Positions 25,142 to 33,676 of a stretch of DNA of 64,000 nt are shown here, in pieces (within the stretch, counting starts at the first letter, position 1; every line of letters begins with the position of its first letter). The notes below the pieces were generated by a model that saw nothing but the letters and a program-made list of their open reading frames with translations, did no database searches and was not told where the DNA came from. The position numbers were made by a program, and so were the translations under genes. The stretch covers positions 1-64,000 of the forward strand of contig JBJMKX010000022.1 in NCBI GenBank assembly GCA_045805605.1. The letters run 5' to 3'. This DNA comes from DATBDE01 sp045805605 (lineage in GTDB: Bacteria; Actinomycetota; Thermoleophilia; Solirubrobacterales; Solirubrobacteraceae).

Positions 25142-26232
25142 GCCGCATCCCCGACGACGCCCGGTTCGCCACTCGGGCGGTCCATGCCGGCCTCGATCCC
25201 GACCCCGCGTACGGCTCCGTCGTCCCGCCGATCCACCAGACCTCCACCTTCGTCCAGCGTGCGCCGGGCGAGCCCGTCGACGACTACGAGTACGCGCGCT
25301 CCGCGAACCCGACACGTGCCGCGCTCGAGCGAGCGCTGGGTGCGCTGGAGGGCGGGCTCGCCTCCTGCTTCGCGAGCGGCATGGCCGCCGAGCACGCGCT
25401 GATCACGGCCGCGTGCTCGGCGGGCGATCACGTCGTGCTCCCCCAGGATCTGTACGGCGGCACATATCGGCTGGTCGACAAGGTCCTCAGCCGCTTCGGC
25501 CTCGCGTATGACCTCGTCGACCAGACCGACCTCGAGGCCGTCGGGCGCTCCTTGCGCCCCGAGACGCGGATGGTGTGGGTGGAGACCCCAACCAACCCGC
25601 TGCTCAACGTCGTGGACATCGCTTCCGTGGTCGAGCGCGCGGGCGACGCCGTCGTGGTCGTCGACAATACGTTCGCCACTCCCGCGGTCCAGCAGCCATT
25701 GCGCGACGGCGCCGCCGCCGTGGTGCACTCGACCACCAAGTACCTCGGCGGCCACTCGGACGTCGTGGGCGGAGCCGTCGTCGTGGGCGATGACGCGTTG
25801 CACGAGCGGGTGCGCTTCGTCCAGAACGCGGTGGGCGGCGTGCCTGGCCCCTTCGATTGCTTCCTCGTGCACCGCGGCCTGCGCACCCTCCATCTGCGCG
25901 TGGCCGCCCATACCGCCAACGCCGAGGCGGTCAGCAGTTTCCTGCGCTCGCAGGAGGGCGTGCTCGACGTGCGCTGGCCGGGTTCCGGCGGCATGGTCTC
26001 GTTCCGCCATCCCGCCGCCACCAGGATCGCGGCCGCCACGGAGCTCTTCGCACTCGCCGAGTCGCTCGGCGGCGTGGAATCCCTGATCGAGGTCCCCCAG
26101 GCCATGACGCATCAGTCCGTGGAAGACTCGGCCGCCGCGGTCCCGCCCGACCTGGTGCGCCTCTCCTGCGGCGTCGAGGCGGCCGAGGACCTGATCGCGG
26201 ACCTGGGACGGGCGATCGACCGGGCCGGCTAG
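25138..26232 (+). CDS. Cystathionine gamma-lyase / gamma-synthase
   Basis: A 364-residue Cys/Met-metabolism PLP enzyme: FATRAVHAGLDPDPAYGSVV at the start, YEYARSANPTRAALERAL, FASGMAAEHAL, VWVETPTNPLLNV, VDNTFATP, the PLP lysine in HSTTKYLGGHSDVVGG and the closing ESLIEVPQAMTHQSV and RLSCGVE. Coupling to CBS (ATGA overlap) argues for the gamma-lyase direction, making cysteine from cystathionine, but the gamma-synthase reaction cannot be excluded from sequence. Together they give a two-gene homocysteine-to-cysteine route. Confidence 0.9.
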   Translation: MSRIPDDARFATRAVHAGLDPDPAYGSVVPPIHQTSTFVQRAPGEPVDDYEYARSANPTRAALERALGALEGGLASCFASGMAAEHALITAACSAGDHVVLPQDLYGGTYRLVDKVLSRFGLAYDLVDQTDLEAVGRSLRPETRMVWVETPTNPLLNVVDIASVVERAGDAVVVVDNTFATPAVQQPLRDGAAAVVHSTTKYLGGHSDVVGGAVVVGDDALHERVRFVQNAVGGVPGPFDCFLVHRGLRTLHLRVAAHTANAEAVSSFLRSQEGVLDVRWPGSGGMVSFRHPAATRIAAATELFALAESLGGVESLIEVPQAMTHQSVEDSAAAVPPDLVRLSCGVEAAEDLIADLGRAIDRAG

Positions 26233-26264
26233 CCACCGTCCTCCCCTGCGGCGCACCGACACCG

Positions 26265-26286
26265 CTCTCAGCTTCCTCTCAGCTTG
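26265..26286 (+). promoter_or_regulatory. OmpR/PhoP-type direct-repeat operator
   Basis: Two 11-base repeats, CTCTCAGCTTC and CTCTCAGCTTG, stand back to back directly upstream of the response regulator gene. The one-turn spacing is what winged-helix OmpR/PhoP-type regulators bind. They occupy the -35 region; GATCAT further on could be a -10 that places transcription at or next to the GTG at 26304, so the gene may be leaderless and autoregulated. Confidence 0.6.
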
Positions 26287-26303
26287 CGCGGGATCATGGG
26301 CTC

Positions 26304-26984
26304 GTGCGCGTGTTGCTCGTCGAGGACGACGTGCGGATGGCCGCCGCCATGCGGCGGGCGCTGCGCGGGGCGGGGGTCGTCGCCGACATCGCAACCAAGG
26401 GGGCCGACGCGATGTGGATGGTGCGCGCGGCGGAGTACGACGTCGTCGTGCTCGACGTCATGCTGCCCGACTTCGACGGCTTCGAGGCGTGCCGGCGGCT
26501 GCGCGAGCAGCGGATCTGGGTGCCGATCATCATGGTCACCGCACGCGATGCGGTGGAGGACCGCGTGCGCGGGCTTGACGACGGTGCGGACGACTACCTG
26601 ACGAAGCCGTTCTCGCTCGCCGAGCTGCTGGCGCGGCTGCGAGCGGTCTCGCGGCGCGGCACGGTCGAGCGCCCGACCGTCGTCGAGGTCGGCGACCTGC
26701 GCCTCGACCCCGCCACGCGGCAGGTATGGCGGCGCGATCGGCCGATCGAGCTCTCCGCCCGCGAGTTCGCGCTGCTCGAGGCGTTCATGTCCCGCCCCGG
26801 CCAGGTGCTCAGCCAATCGCAGCTGCTGGAGGCGGCGTGGGACCTCGGCTACGAGCGACGCTCCAACGTGGTGGAGGTCTACGTCCGCTACCTACGCGAG
26901 AAGATCGACCGGCCGTTCGGCGTCGAGTCGCTCGAGACGGTCCGTGGCATGGGCTATCGGCTCCGCAGGGAAGGCGCGGTCTGA
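26304..26984 (+). CDS. OmpR-family response regulator
   Basis: A 226-residue two-component regulator. The receiver domain has VRVLLVEDDVRMAAAM with the acidic pocket, the phospho-acceptor aspartate in VVVLDVMLPDFDG, the MVTARDA switch and the lysine in DYLTKPFSLAEL. The C-terminal winged helix shows LRLDPATRQVWRRD, LSAREFALLEAFM and SNVVEVYVRYLREKI. The GTG at 26304 begins the first strand of the receiver; the longer open frame upstream overlaps the 3' end of the cystathionine lyase gene and is not coding. It is followed at once by its sensor kinase. Confidence 0.92.
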   Translation: MRVLLVEDDVRMAAAMRRALRGAGVVADIATKGADAMWMVRAAEYDVVVLDVMLPDFDGFEACRRLREQRIWVPIIMVTARDAVEDRVRGLDDGADDYLTKPFSLAELLARLRAVSRRGTVERPTVVEVGDLRLDPATRQVWRRDRPIELSAREFALLEAFMSRPGQVLSQSQLLEAAWDLGYERRSNVVEVYVRYLREKIDRPFGVESLETVRGMGYRLRREGAV

Positions 26985-27001
26985 AGCGCCTGCCGATCCG
27001 A

Positions 27002-28330
27002 ATGCGGCTGACCGTCGCGTTCGCGCTCGCGCTGGTGCTGGTGCTGGCGGGCGCGGCGGCGTTCGTCTACGTGCGCCTGCGAGCGGACCTCGACGACGGC
27101 GTCGACGCGACGCTGCAGGCGCGCGCCCACGCGGGCGCTGTGCTCCAGTCGGGCCCGCGCGCGGCGGGGGCGCGGGATGCCGTGCTGGACGACCCCGAGG
27201 AGAGCTTCGTCCAGATCCTCACGCCCCACGGGCGGCTCGTCGCGCAGGCCGGCCGGGCACGCATCGTGGCTCTCGCGCCGACGGAGATCCGGCGCGCGAC
27301 GCGTGACGAGGTCATGCTCGAACGGTCGGTCCCCGGCGTCGAAGGACGCGCGCGTGTCCTGGGGCGGGCAGCGGTGGTCCGCCGCAGGACCGTGGTCGTC
27401 GCGGCCGGCCAGTCGCTCGGCGATCGCGATGAGACGCTCTCGGGCGTCGTGACCTCATTCGCCGTTGGCGGCGCCGCGGCGGTGGTCGTCGCCTCGGTGA
27501 TCGGCTACCTGCTCGCCGGCGCCGGGCTCGCGCCGGTGGAGGCGATGCGCCGCCGCGCCCGCGACGTCTCGCTGACGCGAAGCGGCGAGCAGCTCCCGTT
27601 GCCCGTCGCCCACGACGAGATCCGCCGGCTCGGTGAGACGCTCAACCAGATGCTCGTACGCCTGCACCGGTCGTTCGAGCGCGAGCGCCACTTCGTCGCC
27701 GACGCCAGCCACGAGCTGCGCACACCGATCGCCGTGATCAAGACCGAGCTCGAGGGAGCGCTGGCCACGGCCGACTACGGGCCCGAGGTCCTCGCCGCGC
27801 TGGTGGCGGCCGTCGAGGAGTGCGACCACCTCATCCAGTTGGCCGAGGACCTGCTCGTCATCGCCGGCGCCGGCGAGGGGGAGCTGCCCGTGCGGCGCGA
27901 GGCCATCCCGGCCGACGAGCTGCTCGACGGCGTGCGCGCGCGTTTCGTGGATCGAGCCGCCCGGCAGGGTCGCGCCATTCGCCTCGACGTCGACGGCGTC
28001 GACCGCGTGAGCGCCGATCCGCTGCGCCTGCGCCAGGCGCTGGGAAACCTGGTCGACAACGCGCTCCGTCACGGCGACGGCGAGATCGTCCTGCGCGCGC
28101 ATGGGTCACCCGACGGCGTCGAGCTGGTCGTGTCCGACGCCGGCGCTGGGTTCGCGTCCGACATCGCACCGCGCGCCTTCCAGCGCTTTGCGCGCGGCGA
28201 CCAGGACCGCATGGGCGGCGGCACCGGCCTCGGGCTCGCGATCGTGCGCGCGGTGGCTGAGGCGCACGGCGGCACGGCGACGATCGTGCTCGGGACCGGA
28301 GCCGGCGTGCGCCTGTGGCTGCCGCACTGA
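27002..28330 (+). CDS. Sensor histidine kinase
   Basis: About 442 residues with an N-terminal membrane helix (LTVAFALALVLVLAGAAAFVYV), an extracytoplasmic sensor loop of some 120 residues, a second helix (VGGAAAVVVASVIGYLLAGA), a HAMP-like linker, the H-box FVADASHELRTPIAV, N-box LGNLVDNALRHG, G1 DAGAGF and G2 GTGLGLAIV. It phosphorylates the preceding regulator. The ATG at 27002 leaves little ahead of the first helix; a CTG at 26981 overlapping the regulator stop codon would give the more usual LKRLPIRMRL start and close coupling. The 3' end overlaps the PepSY gene. Confidence 0.9.
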   Translation: MRLTVAFALALVLVLAGAAAFVYVRLRADLDDGVDATLQARAHAGAVLQSGPRAAGARDAVLDDPEESFVQILTPHGRLVAQAGRARIVALAPTEIRRATRDEVMLERSVPGVEGRARVLGRAAVVRRRTVVVAAGQSLGDRDETLSGVVTSFAVGGAAAVVVASVIGYLLAGAGLAPVEAMRRRARDVSLTRSGEQLPLPVAHDEIRRLGETLNQMLVRLHRSFERERHFVADASHELRTPIAVIKTELEGALATADYGPEVLAALVAAVEECDHLIQLAEDLLVIAGAGEGELPVRREAIPADELLDGVRARFVDRAARQGRAIRLDVDGVDRVSADPLRLRQALGNLVDNALRHGDGEIVLRAHGSPDGVELVVSDAGAGFASDIAPRAFQRFARGDQDRMGGGTGLGLAIVRAVAEAHGGTATIVLGTGAGVRLWLPH

Positions 28331-28560
28331 GCGCCCTCGTCACCGGCACGGCCTTGGATCGCGCGAGCGCGGTGGCGGTCGCGCATACGGGGGGCCGCGT
28401 CACCGACAGCGAGGTCGGCGACGAGGCGGGCTACTACGAGGTCGAGGTCACACGCCCGGACGGCACGAGCGTCGACGTCCGCCTCGATCGCAGATTCAAC
28501 GTCATCGGCAATCACCCGAACACCGAAGATGCCCGCGGATCCGATCCGAACGGGGGGTGA
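28315..28560 (+). CDS. PepSY-like domain protein lacking a signal peptide
   Basis: An 81-residue reading frame overlapping the end of the kinase gene by 16 bases. It matches the PepSY pattern: a first helix (TALDRASAVAVAHTGG) and a strand pair (DEAGYYEVEVTRPDGTSVDV, RLDRRFNVIG). PepSY proteins next to OmpR-type kinase pairs are normally exported and may inhibit proteases or sense the envelope. Here the usual signal segment is missing, so it could be a 5'-deleted remnant fused onto the kinase gene end. The next frame is a short lipoprotein-like fragment. Confidence 0.6.
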   Translation: MAAALSALVTGTALDRASAVAVAHTGGRVTDSEVGDEAGYYEVEVTRPDGTSVDVRLDRRFNVIGNHPNTEDARGSDPNGG

Positions 28561-28565
28561 CCGCG

Positions 28566-28691
28566 ATGCGACGCGGCGCGGTGGTGGTAGGGATGGCGCT
28601 GGCCCTCGGCGGGTGCGGCTCGCGGCAGGTTGTCGCCGACCGAGCGGCGCCCCTGGCGGCGGAAGTGCGGCTTCAGGGCTCGCGGTCGTAG
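28566..28691 (+). pseudogene. Short lipoprotein-like fragment
   Basis: From the ATG at 28566 a 41-residue frame has a basic start, hydrophobic segment and lipobox (VVVGMALALGGCGS), then about 20 unrelated residues before a stop that lies within the 3' end of the cupin gene on the other strand. The signal looks genuine, but nothing recognisable follows, so it is probably the 5' piece of a lost lipoprotein gene. It could instead be a tiny lipoprotein. Confidence 0.4.
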
Positions 28692-29140
28692 TAGTCGCGC
28701 CGGCCGTCCTCCCGGCGGACCATCAGCCGGTCTTCGTCCCTTCCCGGGAAGACGCCGATCTTGTCGCTGTCGGGATAGACGGCGACGGCGGGTCTGCGCG
28801 AGCTCGAGAACAGCACCACCCGGGCGGGCGCCGCGCCGGCGTTGGTCACCTTGTGGGCACCGTCGGGTCCCGCCGGGAAACGCACGACGTCGCCCCGGCG
28901 GGCGGGCTCCTCGCCGTCGGGCGTCCGCACCACGACGTCGCCCTCGAGCACGATCAGCCACTCCTCGTCGTACTCGTAGTGGTAGGGAGCGACGGCCTGG
29001 CCTGGCTCGAGTACGACGACGTTGAGGTTGACCTCGTCGGCGTCGACGAGCGGCCCGATGCGCCGGTAGCCGCCCCTGTAGCCATCGGGATCGTCGTCGT
29101 CGTACTCCAGCTCGATGTCGTACAGGTTCACGCGCTTCAC
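28673..29140 (-). CDS. Cupin-domain protein
   Basis: A 155-residue single-cupin protein. The first cupin motif is seen in PYHYEYDEEWLIVLEGD (metal-ligand positions H and E) and the second in GDVVRFPAGPDGAHKVTN. It ends with a KIGVFPGRDEDRLMVRREDG tail common in mono-cupins that bind sugars or small acids. It probably binds a metal, and its activity is unknown. The start is the GTG at 29140, which overlaps the stop codon of the MerR gene by four bases (GTGA), so the two are translated together and likely share the MerR-controlled promoter region. Confidence 0.8.
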   Translation of the reverse strand: MKRVNLYDIELEYDDDDPDGYRGGYRRIGPLVDADEVNLNVVVLEPGQAVAPYHYEYDEEWLIVLEGDVVVRTPDGEEPARRGDVVRFPAGPDGAHKVTNAGAAPARVVLFSSSRRPAVAVYPDSDKIGVFPGRDEDRLMVRREDGRRDYYDREP

Positions 29141-29547
29141 GGGCTCGGCAGGGCGGGCTGGTCGAAGAGGGCACACTCGTCCAGGCTCGGGCACTCGCAG
29201 GCGGTGGCCGCCTGCAGCCACCGCCGCACGACCGCGGCGCGCTCGATCAGCGCCTCCACCTCGGGCAGCTTGCGCTCCGCGATCGTGCGCAGGCGCTCGA
29301 TCGCCGCCGCATCGTCGGGCGTCGCCCCGAGCAGCCCGATGATCTCGTCCAGGGAGAGGCCCGCGCGCTGGGCAGTGTCGATCACCGCGAGCCGGCGCAG
29401 CGTCTCGGGCGGATACCGGCGCCGCCCGCTGACGCGCTCAGGCTCCGGCAATACGCCCACCGACTCGTAGTAGCGGATGGTCGACGCGGGCCGGCCGGCG
29501 CGCCGCGCCAGTTCCCCGATCGCGAGCTGTTCGTTCCGATCCGTCAT
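29137..29547 (-). CDS. MerR-family transcriptional regulator
   Basis: A 136-residue regulator with the MerR DNA-binding start (AIGELARRAGRPASTIRYYE), the second helix region RYPPETLRRLAVIDTAQRAG, a long dimerisation helix (IERLRTIAERKLPEVEALIE), and a C-terminal ACECPSLDECALF with three cysteines. That Cys-rich tail is typical of metal- or redox-sensing members. The ATG at 29547 gives the family start. It is divergent from a small Cys protein whose promoter has the 19-base spacer and inverted repeat MerR proteins act on, and it is coupled to the cupin gene. The inducer is not known. Confidence 0.88.
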   Translation of the reverse strand: MTDRNEQLAIGELARRAGRPASTIRYYESVGVLPEPERVSGRRRYPPETLRRLAVIDTAQRAGLSLDEIIGLLGATPDDAAAIERLRTIAERKLPEVEALIERAAVVRRWLQAATACECPSLDECALFDQPALPSP

Positions 29548-29552
29548 TGCCC

Positions 29553-29583
29553 TTGACTTCAAGTCGGGTTGAAGAGCAACGAT
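29553..29583 (+). promoter_or_regulatory. MerR-type promoter with 19-base spacer
   Basis: TTGACT (29553-29558) and AACGAT (29578-29583) are separated by 19 bases, the stretched spacing typical of MerR-activated promoters. The inverted repeat CTTCAA-N6-TTGAAG (29557-29574) sits in the spacer. Transcription would begin at or next to the ATG at 29590, so the downstream gene is probably leaderless. Confidence 0.7.
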
Positions 29584-29589
29584 AGCCGC

Positions 29590-29883
29590 ATGCCGATCGC
29601 ATGCACGCTCGGAAGCGAGGCACACAGGGACCGCCGCGCGCGGTGGCTGCGGCTGACCAGTCAGGCGCTCGAGGAGAAGCGCCTCACAGAACAGGGCGTG
29701 CAGCTTCGCCTACGGCCGCTCAGCGGGGTGGAGGAGGAAGCGCGCGTACTCGTCGACCTCGAGCGCGACTGCTGCTCGTTCGCGCGGTGGTCGGTTGACC
29801 GTCACGGGGCGATGGTGACCATCGACGTCTCGGCCGCCGGCGAGGGGGTGAAGGCGCTTCACGCCCTGTTCGACGACGCCTAA
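29590..29883 (+). CDS. Small conserved Cys-containing protein under MerR control
   Basis: A 97-residue protein starting MPIACTLGSEAHRDRRARW, with LRLRPLSGVEEEARVLVDLE, a vicinal cysteine pair in ERDCCSFARW and a C-terminal strand-helix (MVTIDVSAAGEGVKALHALF). This pattern is common in small actinobacterial proteins found beside MerR regulators. A role in binding a metal or thiol-reactive compound is plausible but unproven. The ATG at 29590 lies seven bases after a -10 element, which supports a leaderless message; an earlier in-frame ATG at 29569 falls inside the promoter. Its stop overlaps that of the convergent NmrA-like gene. Confidence 0.75.
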   Translation: MPIACTLGSEAHRDRRARWLRLTSQALEEKRLTEQGVQLRLRPLSGVEEEARVLVDLERDCCSFARWSVDRHGAMVTIDVSAAGEGVKALHALFDDA

Positions 29884-30704
29884 AGCAGCGCGTCGAGCGC
29901 CACGGGCGTGCGGCCGGTCAGCTCGCCGACGTCATCCGATACCCCGGCCCAGCGCTGCTCGCGAACGGAGGCGAACAAGGTGGCGAACGCGTAGGCCCAC
30001 CAGGGATCCTCGCCTGCGGCGGCCATCTCGACGACGTACTCGTGCGGGTCCAGGTCGACGTACTCGACCCGCCTGCCCCACGCGCCGGCGCACCGCGCCG
30101 CAACCTCGTCGAGGCGGAGCGCCTCCGGCCCGGTCACGGGGTGAGCGCGGCCGGTCGGTCCGCGCAGGGCCAGCGCCGCCAGGCAGCGCGCCACATCGAC
30201 CCGCGACACCAGCGAGATCCGGCCGTCGCCCGCCGGAACGCGGATCTGCCCGGTCGCGCGCCCCGGGCGCAGCCAGCGCAGGAAGAACTCGGCGAACAGC
30301 GAGGCACGCGCGATCGAAAAGCCGCAGCCGCTCGCGCGCAGCGCCTCCTCGGTGCGGCCGTAGGTGAACGCGTAGCAGAACGGGGACCGCACGTCGGCGT
30401 CCAGCCCGCTCAGCGCGACGACGTGCCCGACGCCGCTTTCGGCCGCGGCGCGCACGACGTTGTCGTGGTGGGCGAGGACCTTCGCGGCCTCGCCGTCGCT
30501 GGAGACGAATACGAGGGTGTCGACCATTGACAGGGCCACGCGCAGGGCGGCCACGTCCGCGTAGTCGGCGAGGACCGTGGGCGCCAGCGACGATCGCAGC
30601 TCGCGCCGCGCGAGTCCCACGACCTCGTGCTCTGGTTCGGCCGCGAGCAGCTCGACGACCTGGCCGCCGACCGTCCCGCCCGCGCCGGTCACGGCGATCC
30701 TCAT
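29880..30704 (-). CDS. NmrA-like NAD(P)-binding protein
   Basis: A 274-residue atypical short-chain dehydrogenase with MRIAVTGAGGTVGGQVVELL for nucleotide binding, VDTLVFVSSDGE, VVALSGLDADVRSPF, a YGRTEEALRASG segment in place of the classical YxxxK, and a DVARCLAALAL region. These proteins (NmrA/HSCARG, quinone-reductase-like) sense or use NAD(P)H. Length is normal. It has its own promoter region shared with the divergent MFS gene 75 bases away, a frequent pairing with drug exporters. Function is not established. Confidence 0.83.
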   Translation of the reverse strand: MRIAVTGAGGTVGGQVVELLAAEPEHEVVGLARRELRSSLAPTVLADYADVAALRVALSMVDTLVFVSSDGEAAKVLAHHDNVVRAAAESGVGHVVALSGLDADVRSPFCYAFTYGRTEEALRASGCGFSIARASLFAEFFLRWLRPGRATGQIRVPAGDGRISLVSRVDVARCLAALALRGPTGRAHPVTGPEALRLDEVAARCAGAWGRRVEYVDLDPHEYVVEMAAAGEDPWWAYAFATLFASVREQRWAGVSDDVGELTGRTPVALDALL

Positions 30705-30778
30705 TGCTCGGTCCTCCGCCGGATCACTTCAACGATAGGGATAGTCAGCGGCTCGGGGATGGGTAGCCGAATTGGCAG

Positions 30779-32179
30779 ATGCCCACTCTCGCCGGAGCTC
30801 TTCCCCGTCGCGCCGCCGCGGGGTACGTGTCACCCCGCGCCGTCCTCGTCGTCATGTGCGTGGGGTACTTCCTCGTGCTGCTCGACGTCACGATCGTCAA
30901 CGTCGCACTGCCGAAGATCGGCGCCGGCCTCGATGCCGGCGTCAGCGGGCTTCAGTGGGTCGTCGACGGGTACGCGCTCGCGCTCGCCTCGCTCATGCTC
31001 GCGGGCGGGACGGTGGGCGACCTGCACGGCCACCGCCGGGTCGTCCTCGCCGGCCTGATCGTCTTTGGGGCGGGCTCCCTGCTGTGCGGCGTCGCGCCGA
31101 CCACGGGCGTGCTGGTGGCGGCGCGCCTCGCCCAGGGCGTCGGCGCCGCGCTGCTGTTGCCCGGCACGCTCGCGATCATCAGCCGTGCGTTCCCCGAGCC
31201 GCGGGCGCAGGCGCGGGCGATCGGCATCTGGGCGGCCATCGGCAGTCTCGCGCTGCCGGCCGGGCCGCTCGCCGGCGGGCTGCTGATCCACGCCTTCGGC
31301 TGGCGCGCCGTCTTCCTCGTCAACGTGCCGATCGTCGTGGTGGCCCTGGTTGTTGCCGCGCGCCTGGTGCGCGAGAGCGTCGACCCTGGAGACCGGCGCC
31401 TCGACCGTCCCGGGGTCGTCCTGGGCGTCCTGCTGCTGGTCGCGACGACGTTCGCCTTCATCCAGGCCGGGCGCTCCGGGGCTGGCTCGCCGGCCGTGAT
31501 CGCGGCGGCGGCGGCCGCCGTCGTGTTCGCGGTGGCGTTCGTACTCGTCGAGCACCGTCGGGGCGACCGGGCGATGCTGCCGCTGACCCTGTTCCGCCGT
31601 CGCCAGTTCTCGGTCGCCAACGCGGACGCGGCGACGATGAACCTGTGCACGCTCGGCACGCTGTTCGTCCTGACGCTGTTCCTGCAGTCGACGCAGGGCC
31701 GCTCGCCGCTCGAGGCCGGCGTCGCCCTCGTGCCCCTGTTCGCGCCGCTGGCGATCATCGCCCCGTTCGCGGGGCGCCTGACGAGCCGGATCGGCCCGCG
31801 CGTCCCGGTCGCCGCCGGGCTGGGGATTGCGGCCGTCGGACTGGCGCTGCTCGCGTTTGCGCAGCCCGGCTCCGGCTACGGCACGCTGCTGCCCGCGTTC
31901 CTGCTCTGGGGCGTGGGCATGGGCATCCTCACCCCGGCGGTGGTCGCGGCGGCGATTGGCGCGGTGCCGGGCGACCGGGCGGGCTTGGCGTCGGCGATCA
32001 ACAACACCGCCCGTCAGGCGGGTGGGGCAATTGGCATTGCGGCGGCCGGCGCGATCGCCGGCGAGCCGACCGCCGGCGGCAGCTTCGTCAGCGGCTTCCA
32101 CGCGGTGGCCCTCGGCGCCGCCGCCCTCTACGTGATCGCCGCGGTGGCGGGAGCGACCCTGCTGCCCGGCTCGCGATGA
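30779..32179 (+). CDS. MFS drug transporter, DHA2 family (14 helices)
   Basis: A 466-residue polytopic protein. Helix 1 carries LLDVTIVNVALPKIGAGL, loop 2-3 has GGTVGDLHGHRR, helix 5 shows the antiporter motif AIGSLALPAGPLAGGLL, and the last helix ends at ATLLPGSR. This is the EmrB/QacA-like proton-coupled exporter family; substrates cannot be deduced. The ATG at 30779 precedes a short soluble leader. It is divergent from the NmrA-like gene and convergent with another DHA2 gene, from which it differs clearly in sequence, so the two are not a recent duplication. Confidence 0.88.
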   Translation: MPTLAGALPRRAAAGYVSPRAVLVVMCVGYFLVLLDVTIVNVALPKIGAGLDAGVSGLQWVVDGYALALASLMLAGGTVGDLHGHRRVVLAGLIVFGAGSLLCGVAPTTGVLVAARLAQGVGAALLLPGTLAIISRAFPEPRAQARAIGIWAAIGSLALPAGPLAGGLLIHAFGWRAVFLVNVPIVVVALVVAARLVRESVDPGDRRLDRPGVVLGVLLLVATTFAFIQAGRSGAGSPAVIAAAAAAVVFAVAFVLVEHRRGDRAMLPLTLFRRRQFSVANADAATMNLCTLGTLFVLTLFLQSTQGRSPLEAGVALVPLFAPLAIIAPFAGRLTSRIGPRVPVAAGLGIAAVGLALLAFAQPGSGYGTLLPAFLLWGVGMGILTPAVVAAAIGAVPGDRAGLASAINNTARQAGGAIGIAAAGAIAGEPTAGGSFVSGFHAVALGAAALYVIAAVAGATLLPGSR

Positions 32180-32224
32180 GGCTGCTCGTCAAGGCATCGA
32201 TGGTGCCGCTGTGGAGCAGCGGCT

Positions 32225-33676
32225 TCATCGTCGGGAGCTCGGCGCCCGACCACCGTTGAGGCGCTGAACGTCGGGGCTGAGCGTCCTCTTCGCCCCCGAG
32301 GGGAGAAGGGCTGTCGCCACGACGATGCCGACCGCCAGGGGGGCGAGCTGCAAGAGGCTCGACTCGAAGCCGCTCGCGATGTCGGTGTGGGCGAAGAAGA
32401 CCACGCCGGTGATGGCGACGCCGAGGCCGTAGCCGACCTGCTGCGTCGTCGACATCGCGCCCGAGGCGGCGCCGGCGCGCTCGGGCTCGATGGCGGCCAT
32501 GACCGTTGAGGTCAGGGGGGTGAAGCACAGGCCGATGCCGGCGCCGACGAGGAGCAGCCCTGGCACCAGCACGAGGACCGACCCGCCGACGCCGATGTCG
32601 GCCGTCCCGGCGGCCATCACCGCCAGGCCGGCCGCCAGCGCGGCCCCGCCGGCGCCCACCACCGCGCGTCCGTGGCGGGCGGTCAGCTTCGTGGCCGGCC
32701 CCGAGACGACGACGTAGGCGACGGCGAGGACGGTGAACACCAGGCCTGCCTCGAGCGGGTTCAGGCCGCGACCTTGCTGGAGGTAGAGCGCGAGGTAGAC
32801 GAAGAACGACGCCTGGGCGCTCGCCAGCAGCAGCTGGCTCACGAGCCCACCGGAGAAGGCCGGCTTGCGGAACAGGTCGAGGTCGAGCAGCGCCGCCTCG
32901 CCGCGCCGGCGCAGCCGCGCCTGGTGGGCCACGAACCCACCGAGGATCACCGGCGCGAGGCCGAGCGAGATCCAGGCCCATGCGGGCCAGCCGTGCTTGC
33001 GGCCCTCGATCAGCGGCAGCAGGACGGCGACCAGGCCGAGCGCGAGCATCGCTGCGCCCAGCGCGTCGACTCTGCTGCGCCGCTCGGCACGCGACTCCGG
33101 CACCACCCGCCGCGTCAGCGCCAGCGCGGCCAGCCCGATCGGCACGTTGATCAAGAAGCAGCCGCGCCACCCGAGGCCCAGGACGTCGGTCTGAACCAGC
33201 GCGCCGCCAATCACCTGTCCGCTGACGGCCGCCAGGCCGAGCACGACGCCATAGATGCTCAGCGCCCGCACGTTGTCAGGGCCGCGGTAGGTCACGCCGA
33301 CGATCGAGAGGACCTGCGGCATCACGATGCCGCCTGCCAGGCCCTGCACGATCCGAGCGACGACCAGCGCCGTCGGCGTGGGCGCCAGGCCGCAGGCCAG
33401 CGAGGCGAGCGTGAACAGCACGAGGCCGATCGCGTAGACGCGCCGCCGACCGTGCTCGTCGCCGAGCCGGCCGGCGGTGATCAGGAAGGCAGCGAACGCG
33501 AGCCCGTACCCGGCCACGACCCACTCGAGCGAGCTCTCGCTCGCGTGCAGGTCGGTGGCGATCGACGGCAGGGCGACGTTGACGATGAAGAAGTCGAGGA
33601 CGACCACGAATGCCCCGGCGAGGAGGGCCGGCAGGGCGGCCCAGCGGGACTGGATGTGGGAGCGAAGCGTGTGCAT
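32225..33676 (-). CDS. MFS drug transporter, DHA2 family (14 helices)
   Basis: A 483-residue inner-membrane exporter with LPALLAGAFVVVLDFFIVNV, ALPSIATDLHASESSLEWVV, the loop motif GRLGDEHGRRR, LQGLAGGIVMPQVLSIV and a C-terminal helix near GVVFFAHTDI. It belongs to the same superfamily as the convergent neighbour. The ATG at 33676 gives the usual short N-terminal tail; upstream in-frame residues look non-coding. No dedicated regulator is next to it. Substrate unknown. Confidence 0.88.
   Translation of the reverse strand: MHTLRSHIQSRWAALPALLAGAFVVVLDFFIVNVALPSIATDLHASESSLEWVVAGYGLAFAAFLITAGRLGDEHGRRRVYAIGLVLFTLASLACGLAPTPTALVVARIVQGLAGGIVMPQVLSIVGVTYRGPDNVRALSIYGVVLGLAAVSGQVIGGALVQTDVLGLGWRGCFLINVPIGLAALALTRRVVPESRAERRSRVDALGAAMLALGLVAVLLPLIEGRKHGWPAWAWISLGLAPVILGGFVAHQARLRRRGEAALLDLDLFRKPAFSGGLVSQLLLASAQASFFVYLALYLQQGRGLNPLEAGLVFTVLAVAYVVVSGPATKLTARHGRAVVGAGGAALAAGLAVMAAGTADIGVGGSVLVLVPGLLLVGAGIGLCFTPLTSTVMAAIEPERAGAASGAMSTTQQVGYGLGVAITGVVFFAHTDIASGFESSLLQLAPLAVGIVVATALLPSGAKRTLSPDVQRLNGGRAPSSRR

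Noticed and set aside
30779..33676. Two adjacent DHA2 transporters as a tandem duplication
   Set aside because: They are convergent and differ strongly throughout, so they are not a recent duplicate pair.
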